Below are positions 49,478-56,825 of a stretch of 56,825 bases of DNA, piece after piece. Origin of the DNA: Halorubrum kocurii JCM 14978 (lineage in GTDB: Archaea > Halobacteriota > Halobacteria > Halobacteriales > Haloferacaceae); NCBI RefSeq assembly GCF_000337355.1, contig NZ_AOJH01000027.1, positions 57,344-114,168 on the forward strand, given 5' to 3'. The position numbers and the translations under genes are program-made. Below the pieces are notes generated by a model, which saw only the letters and a program-made list of their open reading frames with translations, was not told the DNA's origin and ran no database searches. Numbering within the stretch: position 1 is the stretch's first letter; each line of letters opens with the position of its first letter.

Positions 49478-50956
49478 ATGAGTTGGAAGGAGGTCGCTGA
49501 ACCGTTGCTCACGCGGATGCCCGTCGTGGAGCGACCCACAGGTCACGTTCCGTTCAAGCGGAAGCTGATGTGGACGGCCGGCATTTTGGTCGTCTACTTC
49601 TTCTTGACCAACATCAACCCGTTCGGGCTGGCCGCCGGTCAGGGGTCTGACTTCTTCGGGCAGTTCCGGTCGGTGCTCGCCGGCTCGTCCGGCTCGCTGT
49701 TACAGGTCGGTATCGGACCGATCGTCACGGCGTCCATCGTCCTCCAGCTGTTGGGCGGTGCGAACCTGCTGGGACTCGACACCGACGACCCGCGCGACCA
49801 AGTCCTGTACCAGGGTCTCCAGAAGCTGCTGGTGGTCATCGTCACCGCCCTGACGGCGGCGCCGATGGTGTTCACCGGCGAGTTCCTCCCCGAAGACCCG
49901 GCAGTCGGGCAGGCGCTCGGAATCGGAGCGTTCGGCGTCGAAGCGCTGATCTTCGTACAGATCTTCATCGGCGGCGTCCTCCTTCTGTTCATGGACGAGA
50001 TCGTGAGCAAGTGGGGCGTCGGCTCCGGCGTGGGTCTGTTCATCATCGCAGCCGTGAGCCAGCAGATCGTCGGCGGGTTCTTCAGCTTCTCGGCGCTCGG
50101 CGCGTCCGGGTTCTTCGCGAGCTGGTACGGCATCATCGTCGGCGACGTGCCGGTGTCGCTGTCGCCGTTCACGGCGGAGGGGCTCCAGAACCTGCTGTTC
50201 GATCCCGGGAACATCTTGGCGCTGTTCACCACGCTGTTCATCTTCGGGATCGTCGTGTACGCGGAGTCGGTCCGCGTCGAGATCCCGCTGTCGCACGCGC
50301 GGGTGAAAGGGGCCCGTGGGCGCTTCCCGGTGAAGCTCATCTACGCCTCCGTCCTGCCGATGATCCTCGTTCGCGCGCTGCAGGCGAACATCCAGTTCCT
50401 CGGACAGCTCCTCTCCTCGCAGTGGGCGGAGATGCCCGGGTGGCTCGGCGTCTACAGCGACCAAGGCCAGCCCATCTCCGGGCTGTTCTACTACCTGAAC
50501 CCAATCCAGCGCCGAACCGACTGGATGTGGTTCTTGGGTGAGATCCCGGCGTCGGTCGAGCCGTGGATGATCGCGGTTCGACTGATCATCGACCTCACCT
50601 TCATGGTCGTCGGCGGTGCGATATTCGCCATCTTCTGGGTCGAAACCACCGGAATGGGTCCGGAGGCGACGGCGAAACAGATCCAGAACTCCGGGATGCA
50701 GATCCCCGGGTTCCGGCGGAATCCGCAGGTCGTCGAGAAGGTCATGGAGCGGTACATCCCGCAGGTGACCGTCATCGGTGGCGCCCTCGTGGGACTGCTC
50801 GCCGTCATGGCGAACCTGCTCGGCACCATCGGTCAGGTCTCCGGTACCGGGCTGCTGCTCGCGGTCTCCATCACGTACAAGCTGTACGAGGAGATCGCCG
50901 AGGAGCAGCTGATGGAGATGCACCCGATGATGCGCCAGATGTTCGGAAACGAGTAG
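49478..50956 (+). CDS. secY: Preprotein translocase subunit SecY
   Basis: Pore-forming subunit of the Sec61/SecY channel, 492 residues with ten helices. Features: PTGHVPFKRKLMWTAGILVVY (helix 1), the plug region near GSDFFGQFRSVLAGSSGSLL, LLGGANLLGLDTDDPRDQVL, MDEIVSKWGVGSGVGLFI, ARGRFPVKLIYASVLPMILV and FAIFWVETTGMGPEATAKQI. It closes the ribosomal operon, so membrane insertion is coupled in supply to ribosome synthesis. A T-run follows. Confidence 0.97.
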   Translation: MSWKEVAEPLLTRMPVVERPTGHVPFKRKLMWTAGILVVYFFLTNINPFGLAAGQGSDFFGQFRSVLAGSSGSLLQVGIGPIVTASIVLQLLGGANLLGLDTDDPRDQVLYQGLQKLLVVIVTALTAAPMVFTGEFLPEDPAVGQALGIGAFGVEALIFVQIFIGGVLLLFMDEIVSKWGVGSGVGLFIIAAVSQQIVGGFFSFSALGASGFFASWYGIIVGDVPVSLSPFTAEGLQNLLFDPGNILALFTTLFIFGIVVYAESVRVEIPLSHARVKGARGRFPVKLIYASVLPMILVRALQANIQFLGQLLSSQWAEMPGWLGVYSDQGQPISGLFYYLNPIQRRTDWMWFLGEIPASVEPWMIAVRLIIDLTFMVVGGAIFAIFWVETTGMGPEATAKQIQNSGMQIPGFRRNPQVVEKVMERYIPQVTVIGGALVGLLAVMANLLGTIGQVSGTGLLLAVSITYKLYEEIAEEQLMEMHPMMRQMFGNE

Positions 50957-50974
50957 GACCGACGACCGTTCCCT

Positions 50975-50992
50975 CGACGCGGTTTTTTTATG
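50975..50992 (+). terminator. T-run terminator after secY
   Basis: CGACGCGG followed by seven T residues at 50983-50989 lies 27 nt beyond the secY stop. T-tracts after GC-rich sequence act as archaeal intrinsic terminators, and the next gene is on the opposite strand. Confidence 0.55.
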
Positions 50993-51063
50993 CTGACCCG
51001 CACGCGCCCTAGCGACGCGTCCCGACTACGGCTCACGGACCGTCCGGCCGATCGCCGCTTCGT

Positions 51064-52392
51064 TCACTCTCTCCGCTCCGAGAACAGTGCGTCCCACGCG
51101 GCGGGAAGGCGGGCGTACACCGTCGCGTTGCGTCGCAGGGCCTCGACGGTCGTGTACTCGTCGACGGCGTGGACCGTGTCGGTGCCGAATCCGAACTCGA
51201 CGGTCGGTACCCCGGCGTGCCGGAACGTCTTCGCGTCGCCGCCGCCGGTCGCGCTCCGGCGGTATATCCGGTCGTCGACGACGGCTTCGGCGGTTCGCGT
51301 CACGGCCTCGACGAGCGGACTCTCGACCGGTTCGTAGCTACCGACCGACCAGCTCGCGTCGGCGACGGAAACTGTCGGGAAGTCGGCGAGACACTCTCGG
51401 ATGTCAGCGAGCACGTCCGCGGTGTCGACGCCCGCGGTGAGACGGACGTCGAGACGGGCCGTCGCCGCATCGGGAACGGTGTTCACCGCGTCGCCGCCCT
51501 CGATCGTTCCGAGGTTCACGGTCGGGTGTTCGAAGAGGTCGCGGGCGGCCTCCGCCCCGAGCGTCGGTTCGTAGAACGCGACGGACTCCTCGACAATCGG
51601 CCGCAGCGTCGCGTCGAGGTCGAGGTCGCGCGCGGAGAGGCGCGACCGGATCAGCGAGGCCGCCGCCCAGAGCCGGTCGATCGCGTTGTCGCCGAGCGAC
51701 GGGCGAGAGCCGTGCGCCGCGGTGCCCGACGCTCGGAGCGTCAGCCAGATGCTCCCGCGGTCCGCCACGGTGACGGAGTGTCGCCCGCGCGAACAGGTCG
51801 TCTCGCCGATGACGCACCCGTCGGGCGCGAGCCGCTCGAGCGCGCCGCGCTCGACAACGGTGTCGACGCCGGCGGCGCCGCCGGTCTCCTCGTCGCTCAC
51901 GACGGCGAAGGCGACCTCCACCGGTGGGTCCCGGTCGGCCGCGGCCAGCGCCTCGCCGGCCGCGAGCATCGCGGCGAGCGGCCCCTTCATATCGGTCGCA
52001 CCGCGTCCGTACACCCGGTCACCGTCCAGCTCCCCGAGCGGGTCGCGGGTCCACGCCTCGGGGTCGAACGGGACGGTGTCCACGTGGCCGTTGTACAGCA
52101 GGGTCCGGTCGGCCTCGCCCGGCAGGGTGGCGATCAGGTTTGGCTTTGCCGGGTCGGTCGCGACGCGCTCGGTGTCGAAGCCGGCGGCCGAGAGCAGCGA
52201 CTCGACGCGATCGATCGCAGCGCGGACGTCGCCCGGCGGATTCTGTGTGTCGATAGCGAGCAGGTCGGCCACGATGTCGACGACGCGGTCGGTCGAGATC
52301 GACGGACCGCCGTCGGCAGCGTCGTCTTCCGTCGTCGCGTCCTCCGCCGTCGCGTCGGTCGGGTCGTTCGTGTCTGCTGTGTCGTGTGTCAT
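51064..52392 (-). CDS. M20-family metallopeptidase (ArgE/DapE-like)
   Basis: Zinc hydrolase of 442 residues. Metal and catalytic residues: YNGHVDTVP (His, Asp), YGRGATDMKGPLA (bridging Asp), SDEETGG (catalytic Glu and ligand), GETT, and the C-terminal ligand region near TGGGDAKTFRHAGVP. The dimerisation domain holds ASGTAAHGSRPSLGDNAI with its His. A disordered acidic tail of about 35 residues precedes the core. The substrate may be succinyl-diaminopimelate, an N-acetyl amino acid or a dipeptide; not decided by sequence. Monocistronic; convergent with secY. Confidence 0.88.
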   Translation of the reverse strand: MTHDTADTNDPTDATAEDATTEDDAADGGPSISTDRVVDIVADLLAIDTQNPPGDVRAAIDRVESLLSAAGFDTERVATDPAKPNLIATLPGEADRTLLYNGHVDTVPFDPEAWTRDPLGELDGDRVYGRGATDMKGPLAAMLAAGEALAAADRDPPVEVAFAVVSDEETGGAAGVDTVVERGALERLAPDGCVIGETTCSRGRHSVTVADRGSIWLTLRASGTAAHGSRPSLGDNAIDRLWAAASLIRSRLSARDLDLDATLRPIVEESVAFYEPTLGAEAARDLFEHPTVNLGTIEGGDAVNTVPDAATARLDVRLTAGVDTADVLADIRECLADFPTVSVADASWSVGSYEPVESPLVEAVTRTAEAVVDDRIYRRSATGGGDAKTFRHAGVPTVEFGFGTDTVHAVDEYTTVEALRRNATVYARLPAAWDALFSERRE

Positions 52393-52505
52393 GGTGTGGA
52401 ACGCGACCGGTACCGGGCAGACGAACGGGTCGTAGTAGAAAACATGGGCCTCAGTAGGAGAACTGGTGTCCGTCGGGAGCGGTGGGTCCGCGGTCCGGAC
52501 GCTCG

Positions 52506-52961
52506 TTAGTCGTCGCTGGGGGCCACCGCGGGTTCGTCCGTGTCGTGGCTCCGCCAGACGCCCTGCGCGTAGGCGCCGATGAACATCCCGCCGATCGCGT
52601 AGAGGATCGGCCAGTTCCCGACGCCGAGGCTGGCGTAGGCGGCGCCGGGACAGATCCCCGACAGCCCCCAGCCGACGCCGAAGACCGAGCCGCCGATCAG
52701 GACGTTGCGATCGAACGACTTCAGTCGACGGCCGTACGGGCGACCGGTGAGCGGTGCGGACTCGAACAGCTTCGGGACGGTCCAGAACGCGATTCCGGCG
52801 ACGATCGAGCCGCCGAACATCACGAATAAGAGCCCGAAGTCCTCGAACGTCAGGAAGTCGATAACGACCTCCGGGCGGGCCATGTGGCTGAAGCCGAGGC
52901 CGAAGCCGAAGACGAGTCCGCCGACGAGCACCAGCGGCATGAACAGCGGATGTCGGCTCAC
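52506..52961 (-). CDS. YeeE/YedE half-protein, C-terminal type
   Basis: Membrane protein of 151 residues with four to five helices. It resembles the second half of YeeE/YedE (TsuA-like) thiosulfate/sulfur transport proteins: GGLVFGFGLGFSHMARP, LIGGSVFGVGWGLSGICPGAA with the conserved Cys, and AIGGMFIGAYA. The start is GTG at 52961, overlapping the partner's stop as GTGA, so the two halves are made together. The pair probably forms one functional channel for a sulfur species. The acidic C-terminus is cytoplasmic. Confidence 0.85.
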   Translation of the reverse strand: MSRHPLFMPLVLVGGLVFGFGLGFSHMARPEVVIDFLTFEDFGLLFVMFGGSIVAGIAFWTVPKLFESAPLTGRPYGRRLKSFDRNVLIGGSVFGVGWGLSGICPGAAYASLGVGNWPILYAIGGMFIGAYAQGVWRSHDTDEPAVAPSDD

Positions 52962-53482
52962 AGCCCCACCCCCAGCGCCGAGACGGCGTTCGCGGTCACG
53001 ATCGCGACGACGAGGAAGGTCGCCACGCCGACCAGCGAGGTGCGGGACACCGAGCCGACGCCGCAGATCCCGTGGCCGGAGGTACACCCCTTCCCGACGC
53101 GGGTGCCGATCCCGACGAGGATCCCGCCGACGAACAGGCGCCACGCGGACACCTCGGTGGTCCAGCCGCTACCGGCGATCGACCACGGGTCGCCCTGGTA
53201 GATCACCGCGTACGCCGCGGCGCCGCCGATGATCCCGACGGTGAACACGATGCGCCAGTCGCGGGACGGCCGATACTGCGCGAACCGAGATCGACCCGAG
53301 ACGTACGAGAGGGTCGACTCGAGGAACGTGCTCGCGCCGGCCGTGATCCCCGTTCCGAGGTAGATCAGGACGGTTCCGAGCCCCACGAACAGCCCCCCGA
53401 TCGCGTACCGGGACACGCCGTTCGGAAACAGCGCGTCGACGGTCTGGGCGCCCAGCAGATCGGCGACGGCGGCGTCGATCAC
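52958..53482 (-). CDS. YeeE/YedE half-protein, N-terminal type
   Basis: Membrane protein of 174 residues with five helices. Key motif GIGTRVGKGCTSGHGICGVG holds the two conserved cysteines of the YeeE/YedE family, plus AIGGLFVGLGTVLIYLGTG earlier. The start is GTG at 53482. It lies 69 nt downstream of the rhodanese-MBL gene in the same direction, so the three may share a transcript. It likely imports thiosulfate or another sulfane-sulfur carrier for the enzymes nearby. Confidence 0.85.
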   Translation of the reverse strand: MIDAAVADLLGAQTVDALFPNGVSRYAIGGLFVGLGTVLIYLGTGITAGASTFLESTLSYVSGRSRFAQYRPSRDWRIVFTVGIIGGAAAYAVIYQGDPWSIAGSGWTTEVSAWRLFVGGILVGIGTRVGKGCTSGHGICGVGSVSRTSLVGVATFLVVAIVTANAVSALGVGL

Positions 53483-53551
53483 CGCGGCTCACCTCCGGAC
53501 GGGGCGGGCGTGTCGATCCGTAGGCGACCGGACGGTGGGGTCACGGTCGAA

Positions 53552-54754
53552 TCAGTCGTCGCTCGTGAGCGCATCTTGGCTCGCGGCGCAGTTGTTCGGC
53601 CCGAGCTCGAGGGTGAACGCCTCGTCGTCGTCGACGGCGTTCTGTCCGAGGTTCGTCGCGATGATGTCCTCGTAGTTGGCCGGGCGGGGAGGCATGTCGG
53701 CGAGGACGGTCTCGACGAACTCGTCTTCGTCGGCCGAGAGCGCGTCCATCCGCTCGCGGAGCTCGCCGATCGGGGCGGTGTAGGTGCCGTCCGCCGCCGG
53801 CTCGGCGGCGTCACTGAAGTGCGCGCCGCCGACGAGCACGTCGTCGTCGAGCGTCAGCACGCGGTTCTGCAGCGAGTCGTACAGCAGCCGGGCCGCCTCG
53901 GGCGCGCCCTCGTCGCCTTCCTCGAGGTCGGGGCGGGCGACGCTCTCGATGAACAGCCCGTCGCCGGTCGCGAGCAGGCTGTCGCCGAGCAGGTACGAGG
54001 TCATCCCGGTCGTGTGCCCGGGCGTGAACACCGTCTCGACGGTCGCGTCGCCGACCGCGAACTTGTCGCCGTCCTCGACGAGCGTGACCGCGTCGGTGTA
54101 GGTGACGCCGCGGTCGGCGGCGGCGGACGGGAGCATCGCCTCGACACCCTCGTCGGCGAGTTCGCGGAGCCCGGAGAGGTGGTCGGCGTGCACGTGCGTG
54201 TCGAAGGCGTACGTCAGGTCGACGCCCAGCTCCTCGGCGTCGGCGAGGTAGCGATCGGTGAACGCCCGGAGCGGGTCGACGATCGCGGCCTCGTCGCCGT
54301 CGTACAGCAGGTAGCCGAGACAGCCGCTGGAGGGGCGCTGGTACTGGAGGAGCGTCCCCGGGCCGTCGTAGCCGGTCACCTCGTGCGATTCGTAGATCGA
54401 TGCCCAGCCGTTCATCCCGTCTTCAAGGTGGTCAACGTCGTAGCCGCGGTCGGCGAGCGCGCCCGCGACGTACTCGCTGGCGCCGCCCTTCGCGCAGAGC
54501 ACCGTGACGTGTTCGTCGTCGGGGATGCGACCGAGGACGTCGTCGTCGATCTCCTCGTCGAGGAACTGGAAGTACGGCACGTTGATCGAGTCGACGTTCG
54601 GTCCGTCGATCTTCCACTCCTCGTAGTCGCTCGACATCCGCGTGTCGAGCAGCGTCACCGACTCGCCGTCGTCGATGCGGCTCTTGAGCGTTTCGGGGGC
54701 GATCGAGTCAACGTCCGAGTCCGGCGTCGGAAAGTCCATCTCGTCTGCGTCCAT
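53552..54754 (-). CDS. Rhodanese-metallo-beta-lactamase fusion, persulfide dioxygenase-like
   Basis: Soluble protein of 400 residues with two domains. A rhodanese domain (about 15-120) has the CxxGx-type loop around Cys87 (VTVLCAKGGASEYVAG) and TRMSSDYEEWKIDG. The MBL domain (about 130-380) has the THVHADH metal motif at 186-192, FTPGHTTGMTSYL, LLATGDGLF and the C-terminal AHFSD histidine. Its likeness is to ETHE1/Blh-type persulfide dioxygenases, which oxidise glutathione or other persulfides to sulfite. Haloarchaea lack glutathione, so gamma-glutamylcysteine persulfide is a plausible substrate. The ATG at 54754 is chosen from the promoter spacing; ATG 54739 is the alternative. Confidence 0.88.
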   Translation of the reverse strand: MDADEMDFPTPDSDVDSIAPETLKSRIDDGESVTLLDTRMSSDYEEWKIDGPNVDSINVPYFQFLDEEIDDDVLGRIPDDEHVTVLCAKGGASEYVAGALADRGYDVDHLEDGMNGWASIYESHEVTGYDGPGTLLQYQRPSSGCLGYLLYDGDEAAIVDPLRAFTDRYLADAEELGVDLTYAFDTHVHADHLSGLRELADEGVEAMLPSAAADRGVTYTDAVTLVEDGDKFAVGDATVETVFTPGHTTGMTSYLLGDSLLATGDGLFIESVARPDLEEGDEGAPEAARLLYDSLQNRVLTLDDDVLVGGAHFSDAAEPAADGTYTAPIGELRERMDALSADEDEFVETVLADMPPRPANYEDIIATNLGQNAVDDDEAFTLELGPNNCAASQDALTSDD

Positions 54755-54782
54755 GTACACCAACCCGTAACGGGGGGAGGAA

Positions 54783-54812
54783 CTTAAGAGTTCGTATAGT
54801 AATTCACTATAC
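54783..54812 (-). promoter_or_regulatory. Promoter of the rhodanese-MBL gene with perfect palindrome GTATAGT-n5-ACTATAC
   Basis: On the minus strand a TTAAG core at about 54783-54788 lies 29-34 nt from the ATG at 54754, giving an almost leaderless start. Directly upstream, 54794-54812, GTATAGT and ACTATAC form a perfect 7-bp dyad with the 5-nt spacer AATTC. The dyad abuts the BRE position, which fits an activator or a repressor site. Confidence 0.6.
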
Positions 54813-54896
54813 ACACAAGATAGATGAGTGGTCCCAGTGAGTCGAGAACCGAATATGCGGCGTGTACGGCCATTTATACGTTTGTACGCGTTACCG

Positions 54897-54909
54897 GTGT
54901 GTCGCACAC
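54897..54909. promoter_or_regulatory. Small inverted repeat GTGTG-TCG-CACAC in the divergent sulfur promoter
   Basis: A perfect 5-bp dyad lies midway between the two divergent genes, followed by further CAC repeats. A further TATA-like CATTTATACG is at about 54871-54880, which could be a second promoter. The role is uncertain. Confidence 0.3.
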
Positions 54910-54967
54910 ACGAAGGTCTGCTCTCTTGTTCGTCAGTAGTTCAGGATAACCACAAGTATCGACACAC

Positions 54968-55003
54968 TTATACCGACCTGACCAGTATTGTGGGGTAACC
55001 CCA
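54968..55003 (+). promoter_or_regulatory. tusA promoter with palindrome TGGGGTAACCCCA at the start site
   Basis: TTATAC at 54968-54973 is a good TATA element. It predicts transcription from about 54996, leaving a leader of about 25 nt before the ATG at 55021, with GGGGG at 55008-55012 as a possible ribosome site. The 13-nt perfect palindrome at 54991-55003 lies right over the predicted start, the classic position for an archaeal repressor. Confidence 0.55.
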
Positions 55004-55020
55004 ACACGGGGGACCAAACA

Positions 55021-55275
55021 ATGAGTACGGAAACCGCAGCCGAGACGCTGGACGTGAAGGGACAGAACTGCCCGATGCCCGTGATCAAGACGAAAGAAGC
55101 CTTCGACGGCATCGCCGCGGGCGAGGTGCTCGAAGTCGTCGCCACCGACTCCGGGAGCATGAGCGACATCGCGGGATGGGCGGAGTCGACCGAGGGGGCC
55201 GAGCTCGTCGATCAAGAGGAGGCGACCGAGGGCGGCCAGGACGTGTACAAACACTACGTCCGGAAGACCGAGTGA
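55021..55275 (+). CDS. tusA: TusA-family sulfurtransferase
   Basis: Small sulfur carrier of 84 residues with the invariant CPMP motif (Cys17-Pro18-x-Pro20) in VKGQNCPMPVIKTKEAF. The fold is beta-alpha-beta-alpha-beta-beta, with SDIAGWAESTEGAELVDQEE as the later helix. It carries persulfide sulfur between proteins, for tRNA thiolation or sulfur oxidation. It is followed after 1 nt by a DsrE protein, a typical TusA partner. The ATG at 55021 is chosen since the frame upstream only crosses the promoter. Confidence 0.92.
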   Translation: MSTETAAETLDVKGQNCPMPVIKTKEAFDGIAAGEVLEVVATDSGSMSDIAGWAESTEGAELVDQEEATEGGQDVYKHYVRKTE

Positions 55276-55276
55276 A

Positions 55277-55864
55277 ATGAGCGCTGACACCCCGGCGTCG
55301 CCCGACGACGACCTCAGCCCCGAAGCCGTCGCCGACTTGCAGGACCGCATCGACGCGCTCGAGACCGAGGTGTCGGACCTCCGAACCGAGGTCGACGACG
55401 GCGGTCCCCAGAAGATGGTGATCATCGCCACGAAGGGAACGCTCGACATGGCGTACCCGCCGCTGATCCTCGCGAGTACGGCCGCCGCCTTCGGCTACGA
55501 CGTCACCGTCTTCCACACGTTCTGGGGGCTCGAGATCCTCCACGAGGAGAACTCGAAGGACCTCCAGCTCAGCTCCGTGGGGAACCCGAACATGCCGGTT
55601 CCGAACGCGATCGCCGCGCTCCCCGGGATGGACCGGATGACCACGCGCATGATGCGCAACAAGATCGAGGACAACGACGTCGCGTCGGTGGAGGAGCTCA
55701 TCGAGACGTCGCTCGCCAGCGGCGTCGACCTGCAGGCGTGTCAGATGACGATCGACCTGCTCGGCTACGACGAAGACGACTTCTACGACGGGGTCACGAC
55801 GGGCGTCGGCGCCGCCTCGGCGTTCCAAGACATGGTCGACGCGGACATCCAGCTGCTCGTCTGA
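55277..55864 (+). CDS. DsrE/DsrF-like family protein
   Basis: Protein of 195 residues. A short disordered N-terminus precedes a coiled-coil-prone helix (EAVADLQDRIDALETEVSDL), then the DsrE-like domain with VIIATKGTLDMAYPPLILAS, GYDVTVFHTFWGLEIL and the conserved Cys155 in LQACQMTIDLLG, which can accept sulfur. The DsrMKFJ-type DsrE, or DrsH-like, group acts with TusA in sulfur trafficking. It shares a transcript with tusA. Confidence 0.88.
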   Translation: MSADTPASPDDDLSPEAVADLQDRIDALETEVSDLRTEVDDGGPQKMVIIATKGTLDMAYPPLILASTAAAFGYDVTVFHTFWGLEILHEENSKDLQLSSVGNPNMPVPNAIAALPGMDRMTTRMMRNKIEDNDVASVEELIETSLASGVDLQACQMTIDLLGYDEDDFYDGVTTGVGAASAFQDMVDADIQLLV

Positions 55865-55884
55865 CGGCGGACTCGACCCGCTTC

Positions 55885-56825
55885 TCACTCGACCGCGACC
55901 GACTCGTTTCCGGCGGCACTTTCGTACAACGCGTCGATGACTCGCATGTTCGCGACGGCCTCTTTCCCGTCGGTCAACGGATGCGTGCCGTCGGCAACGC
56001 TCTCGGCGAACCGCTCCACCTGTAGGCGGTACTGGTCGACGGGGTCGAACGTCTCGACGCCGCGCCGGCCGTCGATCTCGTAGGTCAGCTCCACCGGCTC
56101 GTCGGTCGGCGCGTCGAACGCCCGCTCGACCGCGACCCAGCCGTCGGTCGCGTCGATCCGGTAGCGCTGGATCAACTGCGTGTCGAAGCCGGAGGCGATC
56201 CGGGCCGACCGGCCGTCGTCGTACTCCAGCACGCCAGCGAGCTCGGTGTCGACGCCGGCGTCGCGGCTGTCGTGCGTGTGCGCGTACGCCCGGTCGGGCG
56301 TCCCGAGAACCGCTCTGACGAGCGAAACCGGGTAACATCCAACGTCCATCAGCGATCCGCCGTCGAGGCCGGGGTCCAGCCGCACGTCGTTCGGCCGGTC
56401 GTACAGCGGGAACCGGAACGTCGCGGTCACCGTGCGCACGTCGGTCAACTCTCGCTCGGCCAGTTCGAGGGCTCGCTCCGTCCGGGGGTGGTACCGGTAC
56501 ATGAACCCCTCCATCAGGGTGACGCCGCGGTCCTCGCAGCGGTCGGCCACCGACTGGGCCTCCGCGGCGTCGCCCGCGAGCGGCTTCTCGCAGAGCACGT
56601 GGAGCCCCGCGTCGGCCGCCCGCTTCGTCCACTCGGCGTGAAGCCCGTTCGGGAGCGGGACGTACACCGCGTCGATCCCGTCGTCCCCGAGCAGCGCCTC
56701 GTAGGAACCGTAGCTCCGGGGAATCCCGTTGTCCTCGGCGAACCGGCCCGCTCGCTCCTCGTCGCGGGACGCGACCGCGCCGAGCGCGTGGTCGCTCGCT
56801 CGGATCGCCGGTACGACCGCTTTCC
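55885..56825 (-). CDS. Gfo/Idh/MocA-family oxidoreductase, N-terminus outside the window
   Basis: The frame continues past the right edge, so only about 313 residues are visible. The end of the Rossmann domain is seen: AVASRDEERAGRFAEDNGIP, then GIDAVYVPLPNGLHAEWTKRA, the conserved EKPLAGDAAEAQ and a C-terminal domain with GGSLMDVGCYPVSL, the family core with its Asp/His region. It resembles trans-1,2-dihydrobenzene-1,2-diol/sugar dehydrogenases. The glycine-rich NAD(P) motif lies outside the window. The gene is convergent with the DsrE gene, 20 nt away. Confidence 0.85.
   Translation of the reverse strand, partial: KAVVPAIRASDHALGAVASRDEERAGRFAEDNGIPRSYGSYEALLGDDGIDAVYVPLPNGLHAEWTKRAADAGLHVLCEKPLAGDAAEAQSVADRCEDRGVTLMEGFMYRYHPRTERALELAERELTDVRTVTATFRFPLYDRPNDVRLDPGLDGGSLMDVGCYPVSLVRAVLGTPDRAYAHTHDSRDAGVDTELAGVLEYDDGRSARIASGFDTQLIQRYRIDATDGWVAVERAFDAPTDEPVELTYEIDGRRGVETFDPVDQYRLQVERFAESVADGTHPLTDGKEAVANMRVIDALYESAAGNESVAVE

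Overview
The window is a stretch of haloarchaeal chromosome, probably Halorubrum or a close relative in the Haloferacales. It is very GC-rich, its proteins are strongly acidic, and it has Tat-lipoprotein signals, a PGF-CTERM surface protein, carotenoid and retinal genes, TATA boxes about 26 nt upstream of start codons (leaderless transcripts), and an archaeal S10/spc ribosomal operon. The genus is an inference from gene content and repeat style; no 16S gene is present.

Layout. 1-2 kb: the tail of a zinc-ribbon protein, a small membrane zinc-ribbon protein and an MscS channel. 2-6.5 kb: a minus-strand phosphonate-type ABC transporter operon (phnD-phnC-phnE-phnE) ending in a HAD hydrolase. 6.6-8 kb: hisD. 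8-8.8 kb: no gene; a composite structured repeat (element A), four 54-bp tandem repeats and an IS200/IS605-like end. 8.8-18.3 kb: carotenoid and retinal genes (crtB, crtI-type desaturase, Brp/Blh cleavage enzyme) interleaved with NAD salvage (nicotinamidase, nicotinate phosphoribosyltransferase), a large surface protein with an HExxH motif, and an AMMECR1 protein. 18.45-18.77 kb: the RNase P RNA, followed by a second, inverted copy of the composite repeat (element B). 19-27.7 kb: CAAX protease, Nudix hydrolase, DNA polymerase IV, a receiver-PAS-LOV histidine kinase, MFS transporter, two small membrane proteins and 3-hydroxyacyl-CoA dehydrogenase. 27.9-36.4 kb: aldolase-fructose bisphosphatase operon, acyl-CoA carboxyltransferase, DedA-like protein, divergent peroxiredoxin, Gfo6-like sugar dehydrogenase, aldo/keto reductase, tRNA-Gly(GCC) and a PQQ-type sugar dehydrogenase lipoprotein. 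36.6-51 kb: a SPOUT RNA methyltransferase gene heading the L3-to-SecY ribosomal operon, which includes the RNase P protein Rpp29 and a 57-aa S14. 51-55.9 kb: an M20 peptidase and a sulfur module (two half-size YeeE/YedE proteins and a rhodanese-MBL fusion, divergent from tusA-dsrE). The right edge holds a truncated Gfo/Idh/MocA oxidoreductase.

Most interesting items: (1) the two elements at 8.07-8.5 kb and 18.84-19.2 kb share a boundary motif, two hairpins at matching places built from different sequence, a conserved G-rich block and a 54-bp tandem satellite, which looks like a structured noncoding family; (2) a sensor kinase with a LOV domain that retains all key residues; (3) two perfect palindromes placed as operators in the divergent promoter of the sulfur module. 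Many genes overlap as TGATG or ATGA, consistent with translational coupling.
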